A DNA stretch of 41,844 nucleotides from Liberiplasma sp046541015 (lineage in GTDB: Bacteria > Bacillota_I > Bacilli_A > Izemoplasmatales > Izemoplasmataceae), in assembly GCA_046541015.1 (NCBI GenBank), contig JBKHEA010000013.1, positions 1 to 41,844 on the forward strand, read 5' to 3'. Positions 25,459-33,120 of this stretch are shown in pieces; positions within the stretch are counted from its first letter, which is position 1, and every line of letters starts with the position of its first letter. Below the pieces are notes generated by a model. The model was not told the DNA's origin, made no database searches, and was given only the letters and a program-made list of their open reading frames with translations. Position numbers and translations under genes: made by a program.

Positions 25459-25937
25459 GGTAGTTTAGCTTTACAAGTTCCTTTATCAATACTATAAAGA
25501 ATATAACCCATTGATGCTAAAATAAAGAATAATAATATAACTTTCCAAAGTAAATTTCCCATTGGAAATACAATTGGGGTAAAGGCAATCCCAACCGCTG
25601 CGAAAAATGCGACAACACATGGTGTACACCCAAACGTTAAGAGCGCAAAAATAAACGATAAAACAGGGATAGTATTAGACCCAACCGGTTCAACTTTGGT
25701 TAGATTTAGTTTGATTTGGGTAAGTGATAACATCAAACTCGTTAATAGCGCCATCGATACGTTTAGTATCATATGCACGCTAAAGACAAAACCGCCTAAA
25801 TCTTCAAACATCACAGTGTATGAACGATAGGCTAAATAATCAAAAAACATATATAAAAACGCTACGAACAAAAATATCGTTAACCATATGAGTATATTTT
25901 TACGCTTTTTTTGTTCAGACCAAACTATTTGTAACAT
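25443..25937 (-). CDS. Membrane protein with intramembrane CxxC, unknown function
   Basis: 164 aa with four to five membrane segments (about residues 16-34, 44-70, 84-110, 112-125, 128-148). The third begins TFGCTPCVVAFFAAVG, with a Cys-Thr-Pro-Cys pair at the membrane face followed by small residues. A CxxC in such a place is seen in thiol-redox carriers (DsbD/CcdA) and heavy-metal importers (MerT), but the whole sequence fits neither family clearly. A last Cys lies near the tail (GTCKAKLP). It is monocistronic and divergent from paralogue 3. Confidence 0.6.
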   Translation of the reverse strand: MLQIVWSEQKKRKNILIWLTIFLFVAFLYMFFDYLAYRSYTVMFEDLGGFVFSVHMILNVSMALLTSLMLSLTQIKLNLTKVEPVGSNTIPVLSFIFALLTFGCTPCVVAFFAAVGIAFTPIVFPMGNLLWKVILLFFILASMGYILYSIDKGTCKAKLPNHQN

Positions 25938-26036
25938 GACAAATCACATCCTTAAGTGTATTTTACCATAGCTTTTTAAATAATCGCTCAGAATGCTTAA
26001 GTGTTGGTTTGTGTCTCAAACAAAAGGAGAATGCCT

Positions 26037-27290
26037 ATGGATGCTTCTAGATTTTATGAAACATTTCGGTTCAAAGTAAAGTTAAGACGTTTAGAACTTT
26101 CGCTAACCATTAGAGATTTAGCGAAAAAAACCGGTTTGTCCCATAGTACGATTACCCGTATTGAACAAGGCCTTATCGAACCTAATGATGAGATGGTGTT
26201 GAGTTTAAAAAAAGCCTTAGCGATTTCATTTGAAGCATGTGAAACTTGTCTGAATGATTTTGATCAACAATACCACCAAGTCATAGAAGACATTATGTAT
26301 GTTCGCTATGAACCCACGCATCCTACTATTGAAGCGATGATTAAAGAATATCATTTGTATGAAGATTGTGTTTGTTTTTATAAATTTTATCTCATGCTTT
26401 TTATGTATACACAGCATTTAAGACAATATAAAGCATTAGAAGATGATTTGTTTAATAAACTTCAAATACTAGAACCATTATTTAAAGATTCAGATTATGA
26501 ACTCTTACTGATTCAGTTTGGCGGTTATTATATTAATAAAGGTCAAAGAAAAAAAGCTTTAGAATACTTAAGTAAACACTTAAATCTATCAACTGATAAA
26601 CATCTTTTTGCGTTTAGTCACAACATCAAAGCGATTATTCACTCTGAACATTACCTTGAATATAAACTTGCGCTTAACTCTTTAGCCATTGCATCAGAAA
26701 TCTTTCAAGAGGTAAACAATTTTCCCCGTTTAATGCAAACAAAAATATTTACCCAAAGAATCTATATTTATATGAATCGTTTTGATGACTTTTTAAAGCT
26801 TTATAATCATACAAACCGTTATGCTCAAATAAAAGGAACGCCGTTTATTTTAGAACGCTCTAAACAAAACTTAGCGCGCTACTATTTAGCGACAAAACAA
26901 TATCAAGAAGCACTCGATATTTTAAATAGTTATAAATCAGACCTTGGTGAATACTACGCATTTAAAATCTATGCATTATTTCAATTAAAATATGGGGTTG
27001 AGGCCATGCATCTGATTCAAAAAGCTAAAACGGATATGTATGATGACCGTTATGGACAATATAAACTTTGTATGCTTGCCATCGAACATGCACTAACCTT
27101 AGGAAGAGATGAAGGGTACTTAACAAAGTTAAAAAATTTCGCAGATTCAACCTTAGATCGTGGTGATTTTATGTTTGCGAAAATGGCGATTAAACTTTAC
27201 ACCGAAGCTTTAGAAGATAAAAGATTATATAAAGAAGCGTATACTTATGCCGATAAACTATTACAAGCGATGCGTGCGATTATTAAATAG
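26037..27290 (+). CDS. XRE HTH plus TPR-like regulator (paralogue 3 of 3)
   Basis: 417 aa from the ATG at 26037. AAAGGAGA ends at 26030, so the ATG at 26031 is too close. The HTH is at about residues 10-66 (LTIRDLAKKTGLSHSTITRI), strongly like paralogue 2. A helical TPR-like domain follows, with units such as YQEALDILNSYKSDLGEYYA and a final YKEAYTYADKLLQAMRAIIK. YjbQ starts nine bases after the stop and the M48 protease seven bases after that, so this gene heads a three-gene operon. The regulator may control its own neighbours; the ligand is unknown. Confidence 0.8.
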   Translation: MDASRFYETFRFKVKLRRLELSLTIRDLAKKTGLSHSTITRIEQGLIEPNDEMVLSLKKALAISFEACETCLNDFDQQYHQVIEDIMYVRYEPTHPTIEAMIKEYHLYEDCVCFYKFYLMLFMYTQHLRQYKALEDDLFNKLQILEPLFKDSDYELLLIQFGGYYINKGQRKKALEYLSKHLNLSTDKHLFAFSHNIKAIIHSEHYLEYKLALNSLAIASEIFQEVNNFPRLMQTKIFTQRIYIYMNRFDDFLKLYNHTNRYAQIKGTPFILERSKQNLARYYLATKQYQEALDILNSYKSDLGEYYAFKIYALFQLKYGVEAMHLIQKAKTDMYDDRYGQYKLCMLAIEHALTLGRDEGYLTKLKNFADSTLDRGDFMFAKMAIKLYTEALEDKRLYKEAYTYADKLLQAMRAIIK

Positions 27291-27299
27291 GAGGAACCA

Positions 27300-27716
27300 A
27301 TGAAGAGTTATAGAAAAGAATTATGGTTCAATGTTGATACAAGAAGAGCCTTCATCAATATTACGAATGATTGCAATGCTTGTTTAAAAGAAAGTGGTAT
27401 TCAAGAAGGTTTCTTGCTTTGTAATGCTATGCATATAACCTCAAGTGTTTTTATCAATGATGATGAATCAGGTCTTCATCAAGATTTTGAAGTGTTTTTA
27501 GAACGTTTAGCACCAGAAAAGCCTTATGACCAATACAAACATAATACCTATGAAGATAATGCTGATGCCCATTTAAAGCGAACGATTATGGGGCGTAGTG
27601 TCATGGTAGCTGTTACGAATGGCGCACTGGATTTTGGACCTTGGGAACAAATTTTTTATGGTGAGTTTGATGGAAAACGCGCGAAACGCGTTTTAGTTAA
27701 AATTATCGGAAACTAG
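27300..27716 (+). CDS. yjbQ: YjbQ family protein (UPF0047)
   Basis: 138 aa, the standard length. Family signatures are visible: FINITNDCNACLKESGIQEG, LLCNAMHITSSVFINDDESG, then HLKRTIMGRSVMVAVTNGAL and GPWEQIFYGEFDG. The conserved metal-binding site of the trimeric beta fold includes His and Asp/Glu residues in these segments. Weak thiamine-phosphate synthase activity has been reported for the family, but the true role is unsettled. GGAGGAACC precedes the ATG. It sits between a TPR regulator and a membrane protease in one operon. Confidence 0.88.
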   Translation: MKSYRKELWFNVDTRRAFINITNDCNACLKESGIQEGFLLCNAMHITSSVFINDDESGLHQDFEVFLERLAPEKPYDQYKHNTYEDNADAHLKRTIMGRSVMVAVTNGALDFGPWEQIFYGEFDGKRAKRVLVKIIGN

Positions 27717-27723
27717 GTGAAGT

Positions 27724-28797
27724 ATGATTATTCGTTTTATTATTATCACCACAGTATTTTTAATTTTAGGATTTAATACAGTGTTAGATGCTTTAAATAT
27801 GGGGACATCAAATACAAAAAATCATCGCAATAAATTTTTAAAACAAGCGATCATTCGTTTTATTTTTAGCATGTATTTGGTTTATAGTTTTCTTGTCAGT
27901 GAATTTACCCCAACAAGTTATGATGTAATCATCTTAATTTTAGGGATTACCCTTATTTTTATTACAGAATTTTTATTCATTAAACGTCGTAACTTTTTTA
28001 GTAAAATTAAAGTCTTCTTAAAACTACTTATAAATAAGTATATTTTACTGTTAATACTACCACTAGTAATTATGAGCTTATTGGTTTATTGGACAAGTTT
28101 TACTGTATACGCACTTACTTTAGTTGGGCTTATCTTATTTTTAGGTATCCTTTATAGTCTAATTTATCATGTGTTTATTCATAAACTAGTACACCTTGTG
28201 CCATACAATATGGTGTTTGAATCAGATTTATACGAGCTAGAGAATAGTTTAAATAAGGATTTGTATATCGTTCAATCAGATAAGTTAAATCTACCAATGA
28301 ATGCCTTATTTATGGGACTTTTTAAAATGAAAAGGGTCTTACTTACACCAAAAATTGTGGCTTATTTAACTAGTGAAGAAGTTAAAGCAATCATTTATCA
28401 CGAACTTGGTCATTATCACCACAATCATTTAAGAAAACGCTTAATGATTGTTTTACTTATCATTCTGATGTATTTAGCTATTGGTATTGCATTTTTCACC
28501 TTACCAATCTTATCGTTTATAGGCTTACCTTATACGTTATTTAATCTTACGCTAATGATTGGGATTAGTGTTTATTTATCAGAAACGGTCATTGAAAGCT
28601 ATATGATTCATCAAATGCACCAACAAGAATATGAAGCCGACAGCTATGTTAAAAAACATTTTAAAGCATCTAAGTTAATCAGTGCTTTAAAGAAAATAAA
28701 ATCCATTGAACATGAAATACAATTAGATCCGCTTTATCAGCGATTAAAAGTAAGCCATCCAAGTATAAAATCACGCGTTAAAAAACTTAAGGGGTAG
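27724..28797 (+). CDS. M48-family membrane metalloprotease (Ste24/HtpX type)
   Basis: 357 aa. Four to five N-terminal membrane segments, then a soluble part with the zinc motif HELGH (residues 226-230) and, after two more hydrophobic segments, the third ligand in QQEYEADSYVKKH. MNALFMGL (192-199) precedes, as in M48 proteases. The family handles misfolded membrane proteins or processes short peptides at the membrane; the Ste24/Eep-like topology would also permit peptide-pheromone processing, which is worth noting next to a TPR regulator but unproven. It ends in a terminator holding its stop codon. Confidence 0.87.
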   Translation: MIIRFIIITTVFLILGFNTVLDALNMGTSNTKNHRNKFLKQAIIRFIFSMYLVYSFLVSEFTPTSYDVIILILGITLIFITEFLFIKRRNFFSKIKVFLKLLINKYILLLILPLVIMSLLVYWTSFTVYALTLVGLILFLGILYSLIYHVFIHKLVHLVPYNMVFESDLYELENSLNKDLYIVQSDKLNLPMNALFMGLFKMKRVLLTPKIVAYLTSEEVKAIIYHELGHYHHNHLRKRLMIVLLIILMYLAIGIAFFTLPILSFIGLPYTLFNLTLMIGISVYLSETVIESYMIHQMHQQEYEADSYVKKHFKASKLISALKKIKSIEHEIQLDPLYQRLKVSHPSIKSRVKKLKG

Positions 28798-28816
28798 TAT
28801 CCCCCTTAAGTTTTTT
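28784..28816 (+). terminator. Terminator overlapping the M48 protease stop codon
   Basis: AACTTAAGGGG (28784-28794) pairs with CCCCTTAAGTT (28802-28812), followed by T. The TAG stop is in the loop. Confidence 0.9.
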
Positions 28817-28849
28817 GTTTAAATTGCACCCATAAAGTATTTATTTACT

Positions 28850-28876
28850 TTGACAATCAAAAAAAAGTGATATAAT
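28850..28876 (+). promoter_or_regulatory. Promoter of the flavin-reductase/HTH fusion gene
   Basis: TTGACA (28850-28855), a 15-bp spacer, and an extended -10 TG-A-TATAAT (28868-28876). The perfect -35 and -10 boxes with a short spacer suggest constitutive or regulator-bent transcription. Confidence 0.7.
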
Positions 28877-28898
28877 AAACTTATAAAACGGGGGTGAA

Positions 28899-29807
28899 AT
28901 GATGAAAAAAGCAATACCAAAGGTACCACTCATCTACCCGTTGCCGCTAACGATTCTTGGCGTAGAAAATACTTCTGGGACTTTTTATACAACAGTTAGT
29001 AATCTTTCGGTGATGGGCAAGAATCCACCTATGATTAGCATGATGATTCATGAAAAAACCCATATGCAAAAACAACTCGAAAAGGGCGTTCGTGTTAGTA
29101 TTAACATTCCTTCAACAACATCAATTGACAAAGCAGATTTATGTGCTAATGTATCTAGCGAATCATTTGATAAAGCCATACTATTTAATACACAGTATGC
29201 ATTAAATACACCATACATTGAAGATTTTCCTGTTATATTAATCGCAGAAATTATTGAACATTTACCAATTAAGAAAAATCATCTATATGTCGCAGAAATT
29301 AAAAAGACATTAATTGATGATAACTTAGCAGTAGATGATCATATTCCATCGATGAATATTTTAGATCCAATAATCTATGGATTAGATGAAAAATATTATA
29401 AAATTGGAAAAGTCATTGGAAAAGCTGCCTTAGAAGGAAAAAAACTTTATCAAAATATTCGTAAAAAATTACCACCACAACCTTATAGTTATCACTTTAA
29501 ACTTAAGCTTTGTAAACTAAAAGAAGAAGGCGTTAGTTATAAACATCTCGCCGAAAATTATGATGTTTATCACGAAACGATTGAAGATTGGTTTGCGCTT
29601 TATACCATGTTTGGAAAAGATGGTTTAACAAAAAAAATGTCTAATAAATTAGCATCTACTAAGTTTACCAGTGAAGAAAAAGCCCAAATTGTTCATGAAA
29701 TTGTTGAAGGTGAAAAAACGTATCGTGATCAATGCCAAACCCATTATGTTAGCTTATCTAGGTTAAAAAACTGGGTAAAAAAATATCGTAAAGAATCAAG
29801 AAATTAA
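28899..29807 (+). CDS. Flavin-reductase-like FMN-binding domain fused to two transposase-type HTHs
   Basis: 302 aa; ATG at 28899 or 28902 after GGGGGTG. Residues 1-180 are a flavin reductase-like split barrel: YPLPLTILGVENTSGTFYTT, then NPPMISMMIHEKTHMQKQLE, VSINIPSTTS, and LYVAEIKKTLID, in the order seen in FMN-binding flavin reductases. Residues 198-245 are an IS3/IS911-OrfA-like HTH (YHFKLKLCKLKEEGVSYKHL, then TIEDWFALYTMFGKDGL) and 256-298 a second one (FTSEEKAQIVHEIVEGEKTY ending WVKKYRKESRN). I do not know this fusion as a described regulator. It reads as a DNA-binding flavin or redox sensor, with the HTH taken from a transposase. It has its own promoter and terminator and precedes a transporter and the FAD/Fe-S dehydrogenase operon. 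Confidence 0.75.
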   Translation: MMKKAIPKVPLIYPLPLTILGVENTSGTFYTTVSNLSVMGKNPPMISMMIHEKTHMQKQLEKGVRVSINIPSTTSIDKADLCANVSSESFDKAILFNTQYALNTPYIEDFPVILIAEIIEHLPIKKNHLYVAEIKKTLIDDNLAVDDHIPSMNILDPIIYGLDEKYYKIGKVIGKAALEGKKLYQNIRKKLPPQPYSYHFKLKLCKLKEEGVSYKHLAENYDVYHETIEDWFALYTMFGKDGLTKKMSNKLASTKFTSEEKAQIVHEIVEGEKTYRDQCQTHYVSLSRLKNWVKKYRKESRN

Positions 29808-29827
29808 GAGGCGAAAGCCTCTTTTTG
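29807..29827 (+). terminator. Intrinsic terminator after the fusion gene
   Basis: AGAGGC-GAAA-GCCTCT, a stable GNRA-capped stem, followed by TTTTT. It begins at the stop codon. Confidence 0.92.
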
Positions 29828-29906
29828 TTTGTTTACGAACAATTAGTGTATATGGGTTGATTTATTATAGGCTTTTTCATAAAATTATTCTCAAGGAGTT
29901 GATTGT

Positions 29907-30875
29907 ATGAAAGTTTTAACATGGGTTCAAACCCATTTAATCATAAGCATACTATTAAGTATGATTTTGGGACTAATTTTAGGTGCACTTGTTGATACCT
30001 CATCATTTAGAGATAGTGTCACATTATTATCGTTTTTAATGGTTTATCCAATGATGGTAACATTAAACTTTCGAAGTTTGAAAGAAAAAGGGAATGTTAA
30101 GTTACAAGTAACAACACAGTTGATTAATTTTATTTTTATTCCCGCTTTGGCGATACTTTTTGGACTAGTCTTTTTTAATGCTAATGATAACTATAAACTT
30201 GGCATTTTACTTATAGCTTTATTGCCCACTTCAGGCATGACTGTTTCATGGACTGTGATGGCTAATGGTAATGTGAAAGAGGCGATCAGAATGATTGTTA
30301 TAGGGTTAATTCTTGGCGGGTTGTTAACACCTCTTTATATTAATATCTTTATGAATCAAGAAGCCCATTTGCCGTTTATGACAATTATTTCACAAATTGG
30401 ACTTATTGTGTTTTTACCGATGTTTTTAGGGTTTATCACTCAGTTTATATTAATTAAACGATTTGGCAATGAATCTTTTAATCGTTTAATAAAACCGATT
30501 TTTCCTAAGTTTTCTACCTTTAGTTTAATTATCCTTATTGTCTTAGTAATGAGTTTAAGAGCGCGCTTAATTTTAAGCCAACCTTCAATCTTATTAGTGA
30601 TTTTAATTCCGATTACTTTAGGGTATGTGGTCATGCTTATAAGCATTCATTGGTTTGCGAAGAAGTTTTTTAATAAACAAGATCGTATTGCATTAATAAA
30701 TGGCACAATGATTCGAAATTTATCGCTCGCTTTAGCGATTGCATTAACCGTATTTAACACACAAGGACCTGAGATTGCACTGATTATTGCCGTTGCCTAT
30801 ATCATTCAAGTTCAGCTTGCAGCATGGTATGTAAAAAATGAAATCAAAAAACAAGTAATAGTGGCTAATATTTAG
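29907..30875 (+). CDS. BASS/ACR3-type transporter (bile acid:sodium symporter superfamily)
   Basis: 322 aa with ten membrane segments. Signature parts: YPMMVTLNFRSLKEKG (about residues 47-62), the substrate-site stretch LLPTSGMTVSWTVMANGN (about 105-122), and the C-terminal NGTMIRNLSLALAIALTVF. The P-x-x-x-M-x and T-x-x-W features are nearer to the ACR3-like arsenite/organic-anion branch than to classical bile acid carriers. The actual substrate is open, and the position before the amino-acid dehydrogenase operon may hint at an organic acid or amino acid. AAGGAG precedes the ATG. Confidence 0.8.
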   Translation: MKVLTWVQTHLIISILLSMILGLILGALVDTSSFRDSVTLLSFLMVYPMMVTLNFRSLKEKGNVKLQVTTQLINFIFIPALAILFGLVFFNANDNYKLGILLIALLPTSGMTVSWTVMANGNVKEAIRMIVIGLILGGLLTPLYINIFMNQEAHLPFMTIISQIGLIVFLPMFLGFITQFILIKRFGNESFNRLIKPIFPKFSTFSLIILIVLVMSLRARLILSQPSILLVILIPITLGYVVMLISIHWFAKKFFNKQDRIALINGTMIRNLSLALAIALTVFNTQGPEIALIIAVAYIIQVQLAAWYVKNEIKKQVIVANI

Positions 30876-30887
30876 TCACTTTTTTTA
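30860..30887 (+). terminator. Terminator overlapping the transporter stop codon
   Basis: AGTGGCTAA (30860-30868) pairs with TTAGTCACT (30872-30880) with one G-T pair, followed by seven T. The TAG stop is in the stem. Confidence 0.9.
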
Positions 30888-30924
30888 TTTTAATTAGCAC
30901 TTTTTCAAAGAAGAAAAAGCCAGA

Positions 30925-30953
30925 TTGTCGGTGAAAGCGCTTTATGATATAAT
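30925..30953 (+). promoter_or_regulatory. Promoter of the amino-acid dehydrogenase operon with CRE-like site in its spacer
   Basis: -35 TTGTCG (30925-30930), 17-bp spacer, -10 TATAAT (30948-30953), preceded by TG-A. TGAAAGCGCTTTAT (30932-30945) fills the spacer; its core AAAGCGCTTT is a perfect palindrome and it matches the CRE consensus at 12 of 14 positions. A CcpA-like protein bound here would exclude RNA polymerase, giving catabolite repression. Confidence 0.7.
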
Positions 30954-30982
30954 AAGAAGGTAAAATTACTGTGAGGTGGCAT

Positions 30983-31288
30983 ATGCGAATTGAAAATCAT
31001 CCGATTTTAAGTTTCGAAAAAAAGAAAGAAATTCCTTTTTATTTTAATGGTAAATTACTTCATGGTTATGAAGGGGATACCATTGCCTCAGCGCTTCATG
31101 CCTTAGGTATAAAAGCTTTAAGCGAAAGCATCCACTTAAAACGCCCTAGAGGCTTTTATTGTGGGATAGGAAACTGTGCATCATGCAATATGGAAGTTGA
31201 TGGAGTGCCTAATGTTCGTACATGCATTACCCCTTTAAAAGAAAACATGATTATTAATAAACAAGTTGGTAAGGGGATAATAAAATGA
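30983..31288 (+). CDS. [2Fe-2S] subunit of FAD/Fe-S amino-acid dehydrogenase (HcnA/SoxA N-terminal-like)
   Basis: 101 aa from the ATG at 30983 (GAGGTG before it; the earlier in-frame ATG lacks a site). A ferredoxin-like fold with FYCGIGNCASCNMEVDG: Cys60, 65, 68 and Cys81 are the four cluster ligands, in the spacing of plant-type [2Fe-2S] proteins. The same small module is the N-terminal part of sarcosine oxidase alpha, and separate subunits are found in hydrogen cyanide synthase, opine and hydroxyproline dehydrogenases. It passes electrons between flavin subunits. It is the first gene of a six-gene operon and its end overlaps the next start. Confidence 0.9.
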   Translation: MRIENHPILSFEKKKEIPFYFNGKLLHGYEGDTIASALHALGIKALSESIHLKRPRGFYCGIGNCASCNMEVDGVPNVRTCITPLKENMIINKQVGKGIIK

Positions 31289-32367
31289 TTAAAAAAACTT
31301 TTGTGATTATTGGCGGTGGACCTGCGGGTCTTGCGGCAGCTGAGGTAATTCTTAAAGCTAAAGGTGATGTGTTAATCATTGACCGAAGTCCAATTTTAGG
31401 GGGTCAGCTTTCTAAACAAACCCATATGTTTTTTGGGAGTGAGAAACAGCATGCATCTAAACGCGGAATCGATATTTTAGAGATCATGAAAGCACGTTTA
31501 ACTAAGTATGATAATTTAGAAATTATGACAGAAACTACAGTTGTTGGTCTTTATAAAGATAAAGTGTTATCGTGTGTAAAAGATGACACCTATTTTAAAG
31601 TTAAAGCAGAAGTGATTATAGTTGCAGCTGGCGCAAGTGAAAAAGCGTTGCCGTTTGAAAATAATGATTTACCAGGGGTTTATGCTGCTGGGGCTGTACA
31701 AACTTTAATGAATTTATATGGTGTTAAACCGGGTGATAAAGTCTTAATGGTTGGTAGTGGTAATATTGGACTGATTGTAAGTTATCAACTAATGCAAGCT
31801 GGCGTGAAAGTTGTTAAGTTAGTTGAGGCAGCTTCTTCAATTGGTGGGTATTTAGTCCATGCTTCTAAAATAAGACGTTTAGGTGTTGAGATTTTAACAA
31901 ATACTAGCGTTAAAAAAGCATTAGGAGAAGAATCGGTAACAGGTGCTGTTATTTGGAAGTTAGATGAGCAATGGCAAGGGATTCCTAAAACTGAAGAAAC
32001 TTTGGATGTTGATACGATTTGTATTGCAGTAGGATTAGCTCCGTTAACTGAATTATTACAACAAGTTGGGGCTGAGGTTACTTATATTAGAGAACTTGGT
32101 GGCAATGTACCAAAAATCAATGAACATTATGAAACTTCAGTTGAAGGGATTTATGCATGCGGTGATGTTGCTGGGATTGAAGAAGCGAGTAGTGCGATGA
32201 TTGCAGGTCAATTAGCTGGGTTAGAAAGTGCGATTAAATACGGATTAATCATTGAAAATCATCAAGAAGAAATAAACCGTTTAAAAGAAGAACTCAAAAA
32301 CTTAAGAAATGGCCCGCATGGCGCAAAAGTTCGTGCTGGACTTTCTAAAATGGGGGTTAAGATATGA
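31285..32367 (+). CDS. FAD/NAD(P)-binding pyridine nucleotide-disulfide-type subunit
   Basis: 360 aa. FAD-binding GGGPAGLAAAE (residues 10-20), second Rossmann motif VMVGSGNIGLI (about 150-160) for NAD(P), and a C-terminal FAD contact GIYACGDVAGIEE (about 286-298). It corresponds to the middle part of sarcosine oxidase alpha or the HcnB-like/alpha subunit of multimeric proline and opine dehydrogenases. In the complex it takes electrons from the substrate-oxidising subunit and may reduce NAD+. It overlaps neighbours on both sides by 4 bp, showing translational coupling. Confidence 0.9.
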   Translation: MIKKTFVIIGGGPAGLAAAEVILKAKGDVLIIDRSPILGGQLSKQTHMFFGSEKQHASKRGIDILEIMKARLTKYDNLEIMTETTVVGLYKDKVLSCVKDDTYFKVKAEVIIVAAGASEKALPFENNDLPGVYAAGAVQTLMNLYGVKPGDKVLMVGSGNIGLIVSYQLMQAGVKVVKLVEAASSIGGYLVHASKIRRLGVEILTNTSVKKALGEESVTGAVIWKLDEQWQGIPKTEETLDVDTICIAVGLAPLTELLQQVGAEVTYIRELGGNVPKINEHYETSVEGIYACGDVAGIEEASSAMIAGQLAGLESAIKYGLIIENHQEEINRLKEELKNLRNGPHGAKVRAGLSKMGVKI

Positions 32368-32849
32368 TTGAAAAAACAGGCATCCCACCACTTGAAATGG
32401 TAAAAAAAGAATTTCCAGAACTGAGTGTTTTAGTTAAAGCCAAAGCAATCATTGAGTGTTATAAAGAGATTCCTTGTAACCCGTGCAGTACGGTTTGTCC
32501 TGTTGATGCGATTTTTATTCCTGAAGATATCAATGTAAGGCCATTAATCGATTTTGATGCATGTACTGGCTGTGGCAAATGTGTTTATCATTGTCCTGGT
32601 TTAGCTATTACACTAAGACAATTAAAAGATGGTAAAGCGCTATTAACCATTCCTTATGAGTTTACCCCGCTGCCTACTTTAGGGACTGTCGTAAATGTGA
32701 TGAACCGTGAAGGTAATGTTATTACTAAAGGTTTGATTAAACGCGTAACCCTTAAAGAAATACATAATAAAACAGCACTCATTCATTTAGAAATTCCTGA
32801 AAGTTTCGTTTATGATGCCATGACAATTGAGGTGCCTTATGGATCCTAA
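32364..32849 (+). CDS. 4Fe-4S ferredoxin-type subunit
   Basis: 161 aa. The second cluster site is canonical: CTGCGKCVYHCP (Cys67, 70, 73, 77). The first is CNPCSTVCP (Cys38, 41, 45) with Cys32 as probable fourth ligand in the form ECYKEIPCNPC. A C-terminal beta region of about 75 residues follows (TLGTVVNVMNREGNVITKGL). A dicluster electron carrier of this kind goes with FAD subunits in multimeric proline or opine dehydrogenases. It overlaps the gene before it by 4 bp and the following one by 11 bp. Confidence 0.88.
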   Translation: MIEKTGIPPLEMVKKEFPELSVLVKAKAIIECYKEIPCNPCSTVCPVDAIFIPEDINVRPLIDFDACTGCGKCVYHCPGLAITLRQLKDGKALLTIPYEFTPLPTLGTVVNVMNREGNVITKGLIKRVTLKEIHNKTALIHLEIPESFVYDAMTIEVPYGS

Positions 32850-33120
32850 GAATGTAATCATCTGTCGTTGTTCGGATGTTACCTTACAAGACTTATACGA
32901 TTTATTTAAGGAAGGCTATCAAACCTTTGAAGAAATCAAACGCATCAAACGTGTTGGCATGGGACCATGCCAAGCAAATACTTGTGGAAAAATGGTCCAA
33001 TGGGAGATTAGCAAATATTTTAATAAACCCTTAGAAGAAGTCCCATTTCACAATATGCGCCCCTTTACCCTTGGCGTTAAATTAAATAGCATTAAGGAGC
33101 AAGCTGACAATGATGAATAA
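32839..33120 (+). CDS. BFD-like [2Fe-2S] subunit
   Basis: 93 aa from the ATG at 32839 (GAGGTG before it, within the preceding gene). Four Cys in the bacterioferritin-associated-ferredoxin pattern: ICRCSDV (Cys9, 11) and MGPCQANTCG (Cys44, 49). This domain is often the C-terminal part of sarcosine oxidase alpha and of the HcnB/OoxA type; here it is a separate gene. It overlaps the next gene by 11 bp. Role: one more [2Fe-2S] electron relay in the complex. Confidence 0.9.
   Translation: MDPKNVIICRCSDVTLQDLYDLFKEGYQTFEEIKRIKRVGMGPCQANTCGKMVQWEISKYFNKPLEEVPFHNMRPFTLGVKLNSIKEQADNDE

Noticed and set aside
29500..29807. IS3-family insertion sequence
   Set aside because: The HTH segments are in one frame with the flavin-reductase-like domain, with no OrfB/DDE transposase, inverted repeats or target duplication nearby.
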